A stretch of 64,000 nt of DNA from Rhizobium sp. CB3090 (lineage in GTDB: Bacteria; Pseudomonadota; Alphaproteobacteria; Rhizobiales; Rhizobiaceae). This document shows positions 43,000 to 52,778 of the stretch, piece after piece. The notes beneath the pieces were generated by a model. It saw only the letters and a list, made by a program, of their open reading frames with translations. It ran no database searches and was not told the origin of the DNA. Numbering within the stretch: position 1 is the stretch's first letter; each line of letters opens with the position of its first letter. The position numbers and the translations under genes were made by a program. The DNA lies in contig NZ_CP121662.1 in assembly GCF_029714285.1 (NCBI RefSeq), positions 2,108,001-2,172,000 on the forward strand, in the 5' to 3' direction.

Positions 43000-43866
43000 T
43001 TAGTGGGCGCCAGCCTTGGCGTAAACTGACCGCTTGGTGAGATAGATCAGTACCGAGAAGATCAGCAGGAATACGATCACCATGAAGCCGAGCTGCTTGC
43101 GATCCTCAAGATGCGGCTCCGAGGCCCACATCAGGAACGAGGCGACGTCCTTTGCATATTGATCGACCGTCTGCGGCGAGCCGTCGTCATAGGTGACTTG
43201 GCCGTCGGAGAGCGGCTTTGGCATGGCAAAAGTCGCAGCCGCATCGAAATACGGATTATAGTGCGAGTTCTGCGGAACCTGGAAGCCGGCCGGCGGCTCT
43301 TCATAGCCCGTCAGCAGCGAGTAGATATAATCCGGCCCGCCCTCCTGATATTGTGTGAAGATATCGAAGATGAACTGCGGGAAACCGCGTTCGACCTCAC
43401 GCGCCTTGGCAAGCAGCGACATATCCGGCGGCACCGCGCCATTGTTCGACGCCGCAGCCGCTTCGTCGTTCGGAAACGGCGACGGGAAGTGGTCGGATGG
43501 AAGCGCCTTGCGGGTAAACATCTCGCCCTGGGCGTTCGGGCCGTCCTGCACTTCATAATTCGCTGCGAAGGTTTTGACCTGCGCTTCCGAATAGCCGAGC
43601 TCTTCCAGCGTGCGGAAAGGAACCAGCTTCATCGAATGGCAGGCGGAGCAGACTTCCGTATAAACCTTCAGGCCACGCTGAAGCTGCGCTTTGTCGTAGT
43701 AGCCGAAGGGGCCGGAGAAAGTCCAGTGCTGCTCCCTCGGCTCCTTGAGCGGATAATGCGGCGTCGCGGCTTCGGCGGCAGGCTTGGTCTCTGCGGCAAC
43801 GGCGGCAACCGTCGCAAAGCCACCGATGAGAGCGATCGACAAAAGGCCGGCAACAAGCTTTTTCAT
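43000..43866 (-). CDS. petC: Cytochrome c1 of the bc1 complex
   Basis: This 288-residue haem protein of complex III has a signal peptide (MKKLVAGLLSIALIGGFATVAAVAA), the haem c site CSACH (Cys73, Cys76, His77), the conserved KAREVERGFPQFIFDIFTQYQEGGPDYIYSLLTGYEEPP, and a C-terminal anchor (FMVIVFLLIFSVLIYLTKRSVYA). It passes electrons from the Rieske centre to soluble cytochrome c. It is separate here, whereas some relatives encode cytochrome b and c1 as one fused precursor. It follows petB by 25 bp. Confidence 0.95.
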   Translation of the reverse strand: MKKLVAGLLSIALIGGFATVAAVAAETKPAAEAATPHYPLKEPREQHWTFSGPFGYYDKAQLQRGLKVYTEVCSACHSMKLVPFRTLEELGYSEAQVKTFAANYEVQDGPNAQGEMFTRKALPSDHFPSPFPNDEAAAASNNGAVPPDMSLLAKAREVERGFPQFIFDIFTQYQEGGPDYIYSLLTGYEEPPAGFQVPQNSHYNPYFDAAATFAMPKPLSDGQVTYDDGSPQTVDQYAKDVASFLMWASEPHLEDRKQLGFMVIVFLLIFSVLIYLTKRSVYAKAGAH

Positions 43867-43891
43867 TGTTTTCTTCCTCTATCGTCGCCGG

Positions 43892-45166
43892 TTATGCTTC
43901 AACCGGAGCGGCTGTCTTGCCGCCCTGCTTTTCAAGAACCGCCTCCGTAATCGAATTCGGAATGCGTCTCGGTGTTTCGACCAGGCCGAGAACCGGCATG
44001 GCGACGAGGAAGAACAGGAAGTAGAACAGCGTCGCAAACTGCGAGATCACGACGAAGTTGCCTTCCGCCGGCTGTGAGCCGAGCCAGCCGAGCAGGATAG
44101 CATCGGCAACGAACAGCCAGAAGAACAGCTTGTACCAAGGACGATAGACCGCCGAACGAATCTTCGAGGTGTCGAGCCAGGGCAGGAAGAACAGCACGAT
44201 GATCGCGCCGAACATCGTCAGGACGCCGCCGAGCTTGGAGTCGATCGGGCCGATGTTGAAGGTGATCGAACGCAGCATCGCATAGAACGGCAGGAAGTAC
44301 CATTCCGGAACGATGTGAGCCGGCGTCTTCAGCGGATTGGCCTGAATGTAGTTGTCGGCATGGCCGAGGAAGTTCGGCAGGTAGAAGACGAAATAAGCGA
44401 ACACCAGCAGGAAGATGGAAACGCCGAGCGCATCCTTCAGCGTTGCATAGGGCGTGAAGGCCACGGTATCGGTCTTCGACTTGACTTCGACGCCGGTCGG
44501 GTTCGTCTGACCGGTCACATGCAGCGCCCATATGTGCAGGACAACGACGCCCGCAATCATGAACGGCAGCAGGTAGTGCAGCGAGAAGAAGCGGTTGAGC
44601 GTCGGATTGTCGACAGCGAAGCCGCCGAGCAGGAAGGTCTGGATCCAATCGCCGACCCAGGGGAAGGCCGAGAAGAAGCCGGTGATGACGGTCGCGCCCC
44701 AGAAGGACATCTGACCCCAGGGCAGAACGTAGCCCATGAAGGCCGTCGCCATCATCAGGAGATAGATGATCACGCCGAGAATCCAGAGGATTTCGCGCGG
44801 CGCCTTATAGGAGCCATAATAGAGGCCGCGGGCGATGTGGAGATAGACCGCCACGAAGAAGAATGAGGCGCCGTTGGCGTGCATGTAGCGCAACAGCCAG
44901 CCGTGATTGACGTCACGGACGATCTTTTCGACCGAGTTGAAAGCTATCGTCGTATCGGCTGCATAGTGCATGGCGAGAACGACGCCGGTCAGGATTTGCA
45001 GAATGAGCATGACGGCCAGCATGGCGCCGAACGTATAAGCATAGTTCAGATTGCGCGGGACCGGATAGGCGACGAAACTGTCATAGACCATGCGCGGCAG
45101 CGGCAGCCGCGCGTCGATCCATTTTTCGAGCCCTGTGGATGGCTCGTAAGACGAATGACCACTCAT
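43892..45166 (-). CDS. petB: Cytochrome b of the bc1 complex
   Basis: This 424-residue inner-membrane protein has eight helices and two b haems. Features are the N-terminal [27 protein letters not shown], helix B and D histidine ligands ([19 protein letters not shown] and [10 protein letters not shown]), and the Qo motif [13 protein letters not shown]. The later [11 protein letters not shown] segment fits helix G. It is the quinol-oxidising core, placed between petA and petC; the gap to petA is 13 bp. Confidence 0.96.
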   Translation of the reverse strand: MSGHSSYEPSTGLEKWIDARLPLPRMVYDSFVAYPVPRNLNYAYTFGAMLAVMLILQILTGVVLAMHYAADTTIAFNSVEKIVRDVNHGWLLRYMHANGASFFFVAVYLHIARGLYYGSYKAPREILWILGVIIYLLMMATAFMGYVLPWGQMSFWGATVITGFFSAFPWVGDWIQTFLLGGFAVDNPTLNRFFSLHYLLPFMIAGVVVLHIWALHVTGQTNPTGVEVKSKTDTVAFTPYATLKDALGVSIFLLVFAYFVFYLPNFLGHADNYIQANPLKTPAHIVPEWYFLPFYAMLRSITFNIGPIDSKLGGVLTMFGAIIVLFFLPWLDTSKIRSAVYRPWYKLFFWLFVADAILLGWLGSQPAEGNFVVISQFATLFYFLFFLVAMPVLGLVETPRRIPNSITEAVLEKQGGKTAAPVEA

Positions 45167-45179
45167 GATTCAGTTCCCC

Positions 45180-45758
45180 TCAACCGACCTTGATCTTTTT
45201 TTCTGCGGTAAACGCATATACTGGAATGGCGAGGTTCTGCGGTGCAGGCCCATGGCGGATGCGACCCGCGGTATCGTAGACCGAACCGTGACAGGGACAG
45301 AACCAACCGCCATATTCCCCTGCCTGACCAAGCGGTATGCAGCCGAGATGCGTGCAGACGCCGATCATGACAAGCCAGTTCTCCTTCCCATCACCGGCTG
45401 AGCGCGCCACATCGGTGGCTTGCGCATCCGCCGGAAGGTTGGCATTGCGGGCGACAGGATCCTTCAGATCGGAAATCTGCGTACCCTTCGCATCGTCGAT
45501 TTCCTTCTGCGTGCGGTTGCGGATGAAGACCGGTTTGCCGCGCCATTTTACCGTCATCGACATGCCCGGCTCCAGGCTCGATACGTCGACTTCGATGGAA
45601 GCAAGAGCGAGCGCCGAGGCATCCGGCCGCATCTGGTCGATAAACGGCCAGGCGACTGCGACGGCGCCCACTGCGCCAGCCATGCCCGTCGTCAGATAAA
45701 GGAAATCTCGGCGAGTCGGCTCGCCCGTAGTTTCACCTGTCGTAGTATGCTCGCTCAA
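45180..45758 (-). CDS. petA: Ubiquinol-cytochrome c reductase Rieske iron-sulfur subunit
   Basis: This 192-residue protein has a Tat-type signal anchor ([27 protein letters not shown]) and the two Rieske cluster loops: CTHLGC at about 134-139 and CPCHGS at about 153-158. The start is a TTG at 45758, since the conserved MSEHTTTGE beginning has no ATG in frame; GAGGA lies about ten bases upstream. It is the first gene of petABC. Tat export of the folded cluster protein is expected from family knowledge. Confidence 0.94.
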   Translation of the reverse strand: MSEHTTTGETTGEPTRRDFLYLTTGMAGAVGAVAVAWPFIDQMRPDASALALASIEVDVSSLEPGMSMTVKWRGKPVFIRNRTQKEIDDAKGTQISDLKDPVARNANLPADAQATDVARSAGDGKENWLVMIGVCTHLGCIPLGQAGEYGGWFCPCHGSVYDTAGRIRHGPAPQNLAIPVYAFTAEKKIKVG

Positions 45759-46226
45759 TGCCGGACCATCCTCTTCCGCAAAACCCGCAGCTAGGCGCTG
45801 CGGTACCCCCTTAACTAACGGCGAATCAACGCGACCATAATTCCGCCATAGATTCCTCCGTAACCCGCCGCGTTCTAAGCTTGATCGCAAATTATGTCCA
45901 GTCTTGGCAAGGGGTGGGGGCACAATGTCGCGGGAAAAGTGCACTAATTGGCCGCAGGCGCCGAGCTTAAAATGCACACCGTCAAGCAAGTGGGCGTAAC
46001 CACATGAAATGGCGCAATATTCTTCCAATAGATTTTTGCGTTGCAAGGCAGAATAAGCAACAATTTCTATGCTGCATCGCAGCATGTCCGACTATGTCCC
46101 GGTAGCCAGTCGATACTAAGCTTGGCTTCCTACTCCTTAAATCCGAGTGGATTTCAGAAGCGACTTATGTGCCTTTATGGTGCCGCCGCTCTCAGACAAC
46201 TGAAGAATAGGGCTGAGGACACGATT
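45759..46226. other. Divergent promoter region of petABC and the EEP gene
   Basis: About 470 bp separates two divergent genes. It should hold the petABC promoter toward 45800-45950 and that of the EEP gene nearer 46200. No coding features, strong hairpins or repeats are evident, and I cannot name a promoter with confidence. Confidence 0.5.
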
Positions 46227-47174
46227 ATGAGACACACGGTCTACTGCGTTCTATGCGTCCTTGCCACATTGGCGCTGGCCATCCTTGCGGTACGTTATGT
46301 CACCGATCTCTGGCTGCTCGCCTTCTTCGAAAGCCTGCAGACCCACATCAGCCTTTTCGGTATCGCGCTTGCTCTGCTCGCCCTTCTCTTCAAGCGGCAT
46401 TGGTATGCGGTTTTCCTGCTCGCTGTCGGTGCCGGACTTGCCGTTCATTCGGTCGTGATGCTCCGCGAATATGCCGCCTCTCCGCCGCTGAACCCGCCGG
46501 CGGTGGCCGATGCGAGCAAGAACTTCACGCTGCTCTCCTTCAACATCGAAGACGGCAATTTCGAAAACGGCGCGCGTATCGCCGATCTCATCGTCAACTC
46601 GAAGGCCGACGTCGTGGAAATCTTCGAGGCCGGCCCGATCCAATCGGAGCTGAAGCGAATAACCAAAGTCTATCCCAACTATATCGGCTGCGGCCTCATG
46701 ACCACCGATTGCGATTCCCTGTTGCTGTCGAAACGGCCGTTCCAGACGCAAGTCATGCGCAGTCTCGGCAGCCTCTGGGACAATCGTTTCATTCTCGCGA
46801 CCATCGACATGGACGGTCAGCCGGTCAACTTCGCCTCCGCTCACCTCAGCAAACCCTATTTCGACGAGTTTCATGGAATAGAGTTGGATATTCTCGCCCC
46901 GATCCTGAAGGATGTTCAGGGGCCGCTGATCCTTGCCGGCGATTTCAACGCCTCGGTCATTGCGCCCGATATGCGGGACTTCCTCGATGGCACCGGTCTA
47001 CGCCACACCTTTCCGGAGCCTGCTTCCTGGCCGATCATGGCCGGCGCCTATGGCATCGCCATCGACCATGTTTTCGCGCGAGCACCGCTGCGGCTGAAAT
47101 CCGTCCAGCAGATACCGGACGCCATGGGATCGAACCATTTCGGCCTGATGACGGAATTCAGCGTTTCAAAATAA
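46227..47174 (+). CDS. Endonuclease/exonuclease/phosphatase-family membrane protein
   Basis: This 315-residue protein has about three N-terminal hydrophobic helices (about 5-28, 38-60, 63-80) and then an EEP domain. Conserved EEP stretches are LLSFNIEDGNFENGARIADLI (metal-binding Asn), VEIFEAGP, LILAGDFNASV (Asp/Asn), and AIDHVFARAP with a final SNHFGLMTEF (Asp/His). Such anchored proteins may cleave phosphodiesters at the membrane; the substrate is unknown. The start at 46227 follows GAGGACACGATT; longer frames reach into the petA promoter region. Confidence 0.85.
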   Translation: MRHTVYCVLCVLATLALAILAVRYVTDLWLLAFFESLQTHISLFGIALALLALLFKRHWYAVFLLAVGAGLAVHSVVMLREYAASPPLNPPAVADASKNFTLLSFNIEDGNFENGARIADLIVNSKADVVEIFEAGPIQSELKRITKVYPNYIGCGLMTTDCDSLLLSKRPFQTQVMRSLGSLWDNRFILATIDMDGQPVNFASAHLSKPYFDEFHGIELDILAPILKDVQGPLILAGDFNASVIAPDMRDFLDGTGLRHTFPEPASWPIMAGAYGIAIDHVFARAPLRLKSVQQIPDAMGSNHFGLMTEFSVSK

Positions 47175-47227
47175 CGCTATGATTTGCGTAAGCTTATCGA
47201 AAAGTCCGGGCACTTTTGTTGCGGAAG

Positions 47228-49090
47228 CTACTCGGCCTCGGCTGCTATGAAGCCGCCGGACTGGCGCGCCCATAGTTCCGAATAGAGGCCGCCGCTGGCA
47301 ACCAACTCGTCATGGGTGCCGTCTTCGATGATCCTGCCCTTGTCGATGACGATCAAACGGTCGAGCTGGGCGATGGTCGACAGGCGATGAGCGATCGCGA
47401 GTACCGTCTTGCCTTCCATCAATGCTTTCAGATTGGACTGCAGTGCCGCCTCGACTTCGGAATCCAGCGCCGAAGTCGCCTCGTCCAGCACCAGGATCGG
47501 CGCATCCTTCAACATGACCCGCGCAATGGCGATGCGCTGGCGCTGGCCACCGGACAATTTGACGCCGCGCTCGCCCACATGGGCGGCATAGCCCTTGCGA
47601 CCCTTCTGATCCTCCAGCGTCATGATGAACTCATCCGCCTCCGCCCGCCGCGTCGCCTGTGCCATCTGCTCCGCACTCGCCTCTGGACGGCCAAAGAGGA
47701 TGTTGTCGCGGATGGAACGATTGAGCAGCGCGGTGTCCTGCGTCACCATGCCGATCTCGCCGCGTAGCGATTCCTGCCGGACCGCCGCGATATCCTGGCC
47801 GTCGATCAGGATGCGTCCGCCTTCGAGATCGTAGAAACGCAGCAGCAGATTGACGAGCGTCGTCTTGCCGGCACCGGAGCGACCGACGATGCCGACCTTC
47901 TCGCCGGCACGGATCGTCAACGAAAAATCGTCTATGACACCGCTGCCGCGACCGTAGTGGAAAGCCACATGCTCGAAGCGGATTTCCGGGCGGACGATCT
48001 GCAGATCCCTGGCGCCCGGCCGGTCGACCAAGCCGATCGGCTCGGAGATCATTTCGGCGGAATTCTGGATTGTGCCGAGATTGCGCATGATGGCGTTGAA
48101 TTGCGCCATCATCCGGCCGAAGAGCATGTTGAGCCGCAGCACCATGCTCAGCGTAAAGGCAACGCCGCCTGTCGAAATCTCACCGGCGAGCCAGAGATGG
48201 ATGGCAAGCGCCGCAATCGTCGTGATCATCACGCCGGACAGAAGCGCCAGCGACGAACGCACGCCCGTCAGAAGACGCGTGAACGGCATGACGGCGCCCT
48301 GGAAGCGGTCGAAGCCGTTACGAATATAATCGTCATTCTGCTCTTCGCGGCCAAAGAGTTTCAGCGTCTGGATATTGGCATAGGCGTCGACCATCCGGCC
48401 ATTCAACATCGACGACGCCTCGGCGGCATTGCGCGCGTGGCGACGGATTCGTGGGACGAAATAACGGGCAAGTAGCGAAAAGATAACGATCCAGACCGCA
48501 ATCACCATCGCAAGGCGCCAATCGAGCCCGCCCACCAGCGCTATGGTCGAAGCCGCATAGATGATGATGAACCAGACCACCTGCAGCAGCGACACGACGA
48601 GATCGCCAGTCGACTGCCCAGCCAACCAGACCTTGGTGACGATCCGGCCGGAAAAATCATTCTGGAAGAAACTCACCGACTGACGCGCGACATGCACATA
48701 GGCCTGCCAGCGCACGAGATTGAGGAAGCCGGGTACGACCACCTGCTCCTCGACCAGCGCCCCAAGGCTGACCACAACGAAACGGACGACAAGCACGACG
48801 AAGACCATGCCAAGCAGCGCACCACCATGGCCGGACAGCAACCCTGCCCATCCCGCCCCGGGCTGCACCTTGTCCAAGATGTCGACGAGATGCCCGACAA
48901 ACCAGAATAGCGCCGCCTCCAGCACCGCCACCGCGCCGCCGAGCGCCGCCATAGCCAGAAACGGCCCCTTCGCCTGGCCGACATAGTACCAGATGAAAGC
49001 CCAAAGCGACCGCGGCGGACGCAGATCGCCGGTGCGGTAATAGGGATCAATCCAGGTTTCGAACAGGCGATAGACGGAACGGATCAGCAT
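47228..49090 (-). CDS. ABC half-exporter (fused permease-ATPase), first of two
   Basis: This 620-residue type I exporter has a six-helix membrane domain (about 30-320) and an ATPase domain (about 375-610). Walker A is VGRSGAGKTTL, the signature LSGGQRQRIAIARVML, Walker B ILVLDEATSALD, and the H-loop AIAHRLS. It resembles the neighbouring half-exporter at 49955 and may pair with it, as tandem ABCB-type genes often form heterodimers. In Sinorhizobium similar genes lie next to petABC. The substrate is unknown. Confidence 0.9.
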   Translation of the reverse strand: MLIRSVYRLFETWIDPYYRTGDLRPPRSLWAFIWYYVGQAKGPFLAMAALGGAVAVLEAALFWFVGHLVDILDKVQPGAGWAGLLSGHGGALLGMVFVVLVVRFVVVSLGALVEEQVVVPGFLNLVRWQAYVHVARQSVSFFQNDFSGRIVTKVWLAGQSTGDLVVSLLQVVWFIIIYAASTIALVGGLDWRLAMVIAVWIVIFSLLARYFVPRIRRHARNAAEASSMLNGRMVDAYANIQTLKLFGREEQNDDYIRNGFDRFQGAVMPFTRLLTGVRSSLALLSGVMITTIAALAIHLWLAGEISTGGVAFTLSMVLRLNMLFGRMMAQFNAIMRNLGTIQNSAEMISEPIGLVDRPGARDLQIVRPEIRFEHVAFHYGRGSGVIDDFSLTIRAGEKVGIVGRSGAGKTTLVNLLLRFYDLEGGRILIDGQDIAAVRQESLRGEIGMVTQDTALLNRSIRDNILFGRPEASAEQMAQATRRAEADEFIMTLEDQKGRKGYAAHVGERGVKLSGGQRQRIAIARVMLKDAPILVLDEATSALDSEVEAALQSNLKALMEGKTVLAIAHRLSTIAQLDRLIVIDKGRIIEDGTHDELVASGGLYSELWARQSGGFIAAEAE

Positions 49091-49244
49091 CCCAGCGATA
49101 TAGGAGGTTTCGCCGGGGGTGCAAAGGAAAGTGAGCGGCTGAAAAGGTCATATTTTTGTTATGCTCCACAATTGCAGGCTGCGGTACAAACTCACCAACG
49201 AATCTGGATCACAATGTCTATTTCAGCTTGATACTCGTAGTTTT

Positions 49245-49571
49245 GTGATTTATATATTACGGACGCTCCATGCTTCGCATACTCCAGACGGTTACTTTTC
49301 AGCGCTGGAACGCCGGCTTCGGGATGAGCGCGCTCGGGCGGCGATTGCTGCACGACTTTCTCGTTTGGCATTTGGTCTTATGGGAGACATCAAACCGGTC
49401 GGCGACGGTGTGAATGAAATACGTATCCACTGCGGACCGGGCTACCGGGTCTATTTTGTTCAACGCGGCGGAGAGATCATTATCCTGTGTGGTGACGATA
49501 ATAGCAGCCAAGCCGGGGATATCGAACAAGCGAAAACGCTCGCCAAAAATTCGGACGAATTTGATGCCTGA
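49245..49571 (+). CDS. RelE/ParE-superfamily toxin (addiction-module killer, Gp49-like)
   Basis: This 108-residue toxin matches the HigB/Gp49-like killer family: FSALERRLRDERARAAIAARLSRLAFGLMGDIKPVGDGVNEIRIHCGPGYRVYFVQRGGEIIILCGDDNSSQAGDIEQAKTLA-type order, with the conserved GPGYRVYF and DIEQAK blocks. It is expected to be an mRNA interferase or gyrase inhibitor; the class cannot be decided here. The GTG start at 49245 gives normal length. The antitoxin gene overlaps its 3' end by eight bases. Toxin-first order is typical of this family. Confidence 0.83.
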   Translation: MIYILRTLHASHTPDGYFSALERRLRDERARAAIAARLSRLAFGLMGDIKPVGDGVNEIRIHCGPGYRVYFVQRGGEIIILCGDDNSSQAGDIEQAKTLAKNSDEFDA

Positions 49572-49854
49572 GAAATTAATCCCGTACGATCCTGCAGAGG
49601 CGCTAACTTCCAACGACGCCGTCGATGAATTCATGAGGGACGCTTTTGAAAGCGGTGATGCGGGATATATCGCCCATGCGCTCGGCGTCGTCGCCCGTTC
49701 GAAAGGCATGACTGGAATAGCGAAAGAGACTGGTATGGCGCGGGAAGCACTCTACCGCTCCTTCGCACCGGACGGCAACCCGACACTGAAGTCGGTCCTC
49801 GCGATGATGCAATCGCTTGGTTTTGAACTAACAGTCAAACGACACAACACTTGA
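49564..49854 (+). CDS. HigA-like antitoxin (addiction-module antidote)
   Basis: This 96-residue protein carries a Cro/XRE-like helix-turn-helix: DAGYIAHALGVVARSKGMTGIAKETGMAREALYRSFAPDGNPTLKSVLAMMQSLGFEL. That is the standard antidote protein paired with the RelE-like killers. It overlaps the toxin gene by eight bases. It should both neutralise the toxin and repress the operon. The pair lies between two ABC half-exporter genes, on the opposite strand to both. Confidence 0.87.
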   Translation: MPEKLIPYDPAEALTSNDAVDEFMRDAFESGDAGYIAHALGVVARSKGMTGIAKETGMAREALYRSFAPDGNPTLKSVLAMMQSLGFELTVKRHNT

Positions 49855-49954
49855 CAATCGGAACCGCCGCATGGATGCCCGTAACCTCTTTCTGGCCAAT
49901 CTCAGCAATAAATAGCCTTAACAAGAAGGGCGAGCCCGAAGCCCGCCCCTCTCC

Positions 49955-51808
49955 TCATTCCGCCGCCGCCTCGGCCTCTTCGTGATCGGCCAGGAACCCT
50001 CCAGACTGGCGGTTCCAGAGGTCGGCATAGATGCCGCCGTGCTGGACCAGATCATGATGGGTGCCCGTCTCGATGATGCGGCCCTTGTCCAGCACGATGA
50101 GGCGGTCCATCTCGGTCAAAGTCGACAGGCGGTGGGCGATGGCGATGACCGTTTTGCCCTGCATCAGCGCGAAGAGGTTTTCCTGGATCGCCGCTTCCAC
50201 TTCGGAATCGAGCGCCGAGGTCGCCTCGTCCAGCACCAGGATCGGCGCGTCCTTGAGGAAGACGCGGGCAATTGCGATGCGCTGCCGCTGGCCGCCGGAG
50301 AGCTTGACGCCACGCTCGCCGACCTGAGCGTCGAGCCCCTTGCGACCCTGCATATCCGTCAGCCCTTCGATGAACTCCCAGGCATTGGCGCGCTTGGCCG
50401 CCTGGATCACCTCCGCATCGGTCGCCTCCGGATGACCATAGGCAATGTTGTCGCGGATCGAGCGATGCAGCAGGGATGTATCCTGTGTCACCACACCGAT
50501 CAGCGAGCGCAGGCTGTCCTGCGTCACCTCGGCGATATCCTGGCCGTCGATGGTGATGCGTCCACCTTCGAGATCGTAGAAACGAAGCAGCAGGTTCATC
50601 AGCGTCGTCTTGCCGGCGCCTGAGCGTCCGACGAGACCAACCTTCTCGCCCGCATGGATATCGAAGGTCAGGTTGTCGATGACACCCTTGGCTTTGCCGT
50701 AGTGAAAGCGGACCTGATCGAAACGGATCGCCCCCTGCTTGGCCGTGATCGCCCGCGCAGCCGGTGCGTCGACGATATCATGCGGCTTCGTCAGCATCTC
50801 GATGCCGTCATAGATCGTGCCGATATTCTCGAACAGTGCCGAGACTTCCCACATGATCCATTGCGACATGCCGTTGACGCGCATGGCAAGCCCGATAGCG
50901 ATAGCGATGGCGCCGATCGAGATCGAACCGCTCAGCCAGAACCAGATCGACAATGCCGAGATGATGAACAGAGCCACGCAGTTGTTGATGTAGACTGCGA
51001 TGTAGAACAGCGTCACCTTGCGCATCTGCCCGTAGACGGTCTGCAGGAATTCGCTCATGCCCGCCTTGGCATAGCCCTCTTCGCGGCCCGCATGCGAAAA
51101 CAGTTTCACCGTCGCGATGTTCGTATAGCTGTCGACCACCCGCCCCGTCATCGTCGAGCGTGCATCGGCCTGAGTGGCTGCAATCTTGCGTAGTCTCGGC
51201 ACGAAGTAGCTGACGACGCCGATATAGATCGCCATCCATGCCAGGATCGGCAGCATCAACCGCCAGTCCGCTGCAGCGATCACCAGGATCATCGACAGGA
51301 AATAAGTGACGACATAGACGAAGACATCGAGGATCTTCATCACCGTTTCACGCACGGCAAGCGAGGTCTGCATCACCTTGGTTGCGACGCGGCCGGCGAA
51401 CTCGTTGGCGAAGAAGGTCATGCTGTGGCGCAGCAGGAAGCGATGCATCTGCCAGCGGGCAATCATCGGATAGTTGCCGAGCAAGACCTGATGCATGATG
51501 ACGGAATCAAGCACGGCCGCCACCGGCAAGCCGACCAGCACCATCGCGCCCATCCAGAAGAGCTTCTTCCACTCCGTCTGCAGAAATGTCGCCTTGTCCG
51601 CATGCGACAGCCAGTCGACGATATCGCCCAGAAACTTGAATAGAGCCACTTCGCCGATAGCGATCAGCGTTGTGAGAACGGCCATGGCAATCAGCCAGGG
51701 CGTGGCCGACTTGGTATAGTGCCAGCAGAAGGCAAAGAGGCCTCGCGGCGGAACGTCCGGCACTTCGCTTGGAAATGGATTTAGTCGGCGTTCGAACCAG
51801 CTAAACAT
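49955..51808 (-). CDS. ABC half-exporter (fused permease-ATPase), second of two
   Basis: This 617-residue exporter has a six-helix membrane domain (about 30-330) and an ATPase domain (about 365-600) with Walker A VGRSGAGKTTLMNLLLRFYDLEGG (P-loop GRSGAGKT), signature LSGGQRQRIAIARVFL, and Walker B ILVLDEATSALD. It begins MFSWFERRLNPFPSEVPDVPPRGLFAFCW at 51808. It is a paralogue of the gene at 47228 and probably its heterodimer partner, now separated from it by the toxin-antitoxin pair. The cargo is unknown. Confidence 0.9.
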   Translation of the reverse strand: MFSWFERRLNPFPSEVPDVPPRGLFAFCWHYTKSATPWLIAMAVLTTLIAIGEVALFKFLGDIVDWLSHADKATFLQTEWKKLFWMGAMVLVGLPVAAVLDSVIMHQVLLGNYPMIARWQMHRFLLRHSMTFFANEFAGRVATKVMQTSLAVRETVMKILDVFVYVVTYFLSMILVIAAADWRLMLPILAWMAIYIGVVSYFVPRLRKIAATQADARSTMTGRVVDSYTNIATVKLFSHAGREEGYAKAGMSEFLQTVYGQMRKVTLFYIAVYINNCVALFIISALSIWFWLSGSISIGAIAIAIGLAMRVNGMSQWIMWEVSALFENIGTIYDGIEMLTKPHDIVDAPAARAITAKQGAIRFDQVRFHYGKAKGVIDNLTFDIHAGEKVGLVGRSGAGKTTLMNLLLRFYDLEGGRITIDGQDIAEVTQDSLRSLIGVVTQDTSLLHRSIRDNIAYGHPEATDAEVIQAAKRANAWEFIEGLTDMQGRKGLDAQVGERGVKLSGGQRQRIAIARVFLKDAPILVLDEATSALDSEVEAAIQENLFALMQGKTVIAIAHRLSTLTEMDRLIVLDKGRIIETGTHHDLVQHGGIYADLWNRQSGGFLADHEEAEAAAE

Positions 51809-52201
51809 TGAAATGCTCCAAAGACTCGACCCTTCGACCACCCACTGCGCTGAAAGATCGCAGACTCATATGGTGGCCGGGTGATAAAACAACGAGGCCA
51901 TGCCAGCCGCGCAATGACTTAAAGAAGGGGGGTACTTGCGAATACGCGCCTTGTAGCGCTCGTCAAATCCGTGGGTTCACGGCACGGAGGCGCATCATCA
52001 CAAACAAGATATCCATCTGTGCCTCCTTCTTTCGCAAGTTGTAGAGCGCTTGCCTTTTAGCGCGACTTTTCTTGTTTGAAAAGCGAAATGTGCCTGAAAA
52101 ATGGGCTAAATCCTTCAATTCTGTTTATGAGGGACATCACAGAAATGAAGGGCTCGCGAAAAATCGAAGACAAATCCCGGCGATTTCGCTAGTTGCAGCA
52201 C
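51809..52201. other. Divergent region between the ABC gene and trmL
   Basis: About 390 bp that should carry both promoters. It is richer in A and T near 52060-52180. A short GCGC/GCGC stem with a TTGCCTTTTA loop occurs near 52038-52062. I see no coding features with family support and no repeat. Confidence 0.45.
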
Positions 52202-52663
52202 ATGACAAAACTGCACATCGCCCTCTATCAGCCCGACATTCCCGGCAACACCGGCACGATCCTCCGGCTCGCCGCTTGCCTCGGCCTTGGCGTCGATATC
52301 ATCGAGCCGGCGGGTTTCGACATATCGGATCGCAATCTCAAGCGCGCCGGCATGGATTACCTCGCCGCCGTGACCCTGACGCGCCATGTCAATTGGGAGC
52401 GTTTCGAAGCCTGGCGGGCGGAAAGCGGGCGGCGGCTGGTGCTCGCCTCCACCAAGGCAGCCGAACGCTATACGGATTTCGCCTTTCGGAAGAACGACAT
52501 CCTGCTTTTCGGCCGCGAGAGCGCCGGCGTGCCCGATCATGTGCATGAAAAGGCCGACGGCCGCATCCTGATCCCGATGGTTGGCGGACAGCGCTCCATC
52601 AACGTTGCCATGTCTGCGGCGATGATTTCGGGCGAGGCGCTGCGGCAGACGAGTTGGTCGTAA
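52202..52663 (+). CDS. trmL: tRNA (cytidine/uridine-34-2'-O)-methyltransferase TrmL
   Basis: This 153-residue SPOUT methyltransferase modifies the wobble ribose of certain leucine tRNAs. Motifs are LYQPDIPGNTGTILRLAACLG (1), DILLFGRESAGVP (2) and RILIPMVGGQRSINVAMSAAMISGEALRQ (3, forming the trefoil knot). The ATG at 52202 is used; a TTG at 52193 would add three residues. Length equals the E. coli enzyme. It is transcribed away from the ABC gene. Confidence 0.94.
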   Translation: MTKLHIALYQPDIPGNTGTILRLAACLGLGVDIIEPAGFDISDRNLKRAGMDYLAAVTLTRHVNWERFEAWRAESGRRLVLASTKAAERYTDFAFRKNDILLFGRESAGVPDHVHEKADGRILIPMVGGQRSINVAMSAAMISGEALRQTSWS

Positions 52664-52778
52664 ATCTCACGGCAAATCTCAGTGCCGCGGCGGCCAATTG
52701 CCGTTGGCACACCGGGTAAAGTGTGAGAAGCTTTCCTCTGGAATGCTTTACCTAACGGCAGCCCTGGCGAGGTGACCC

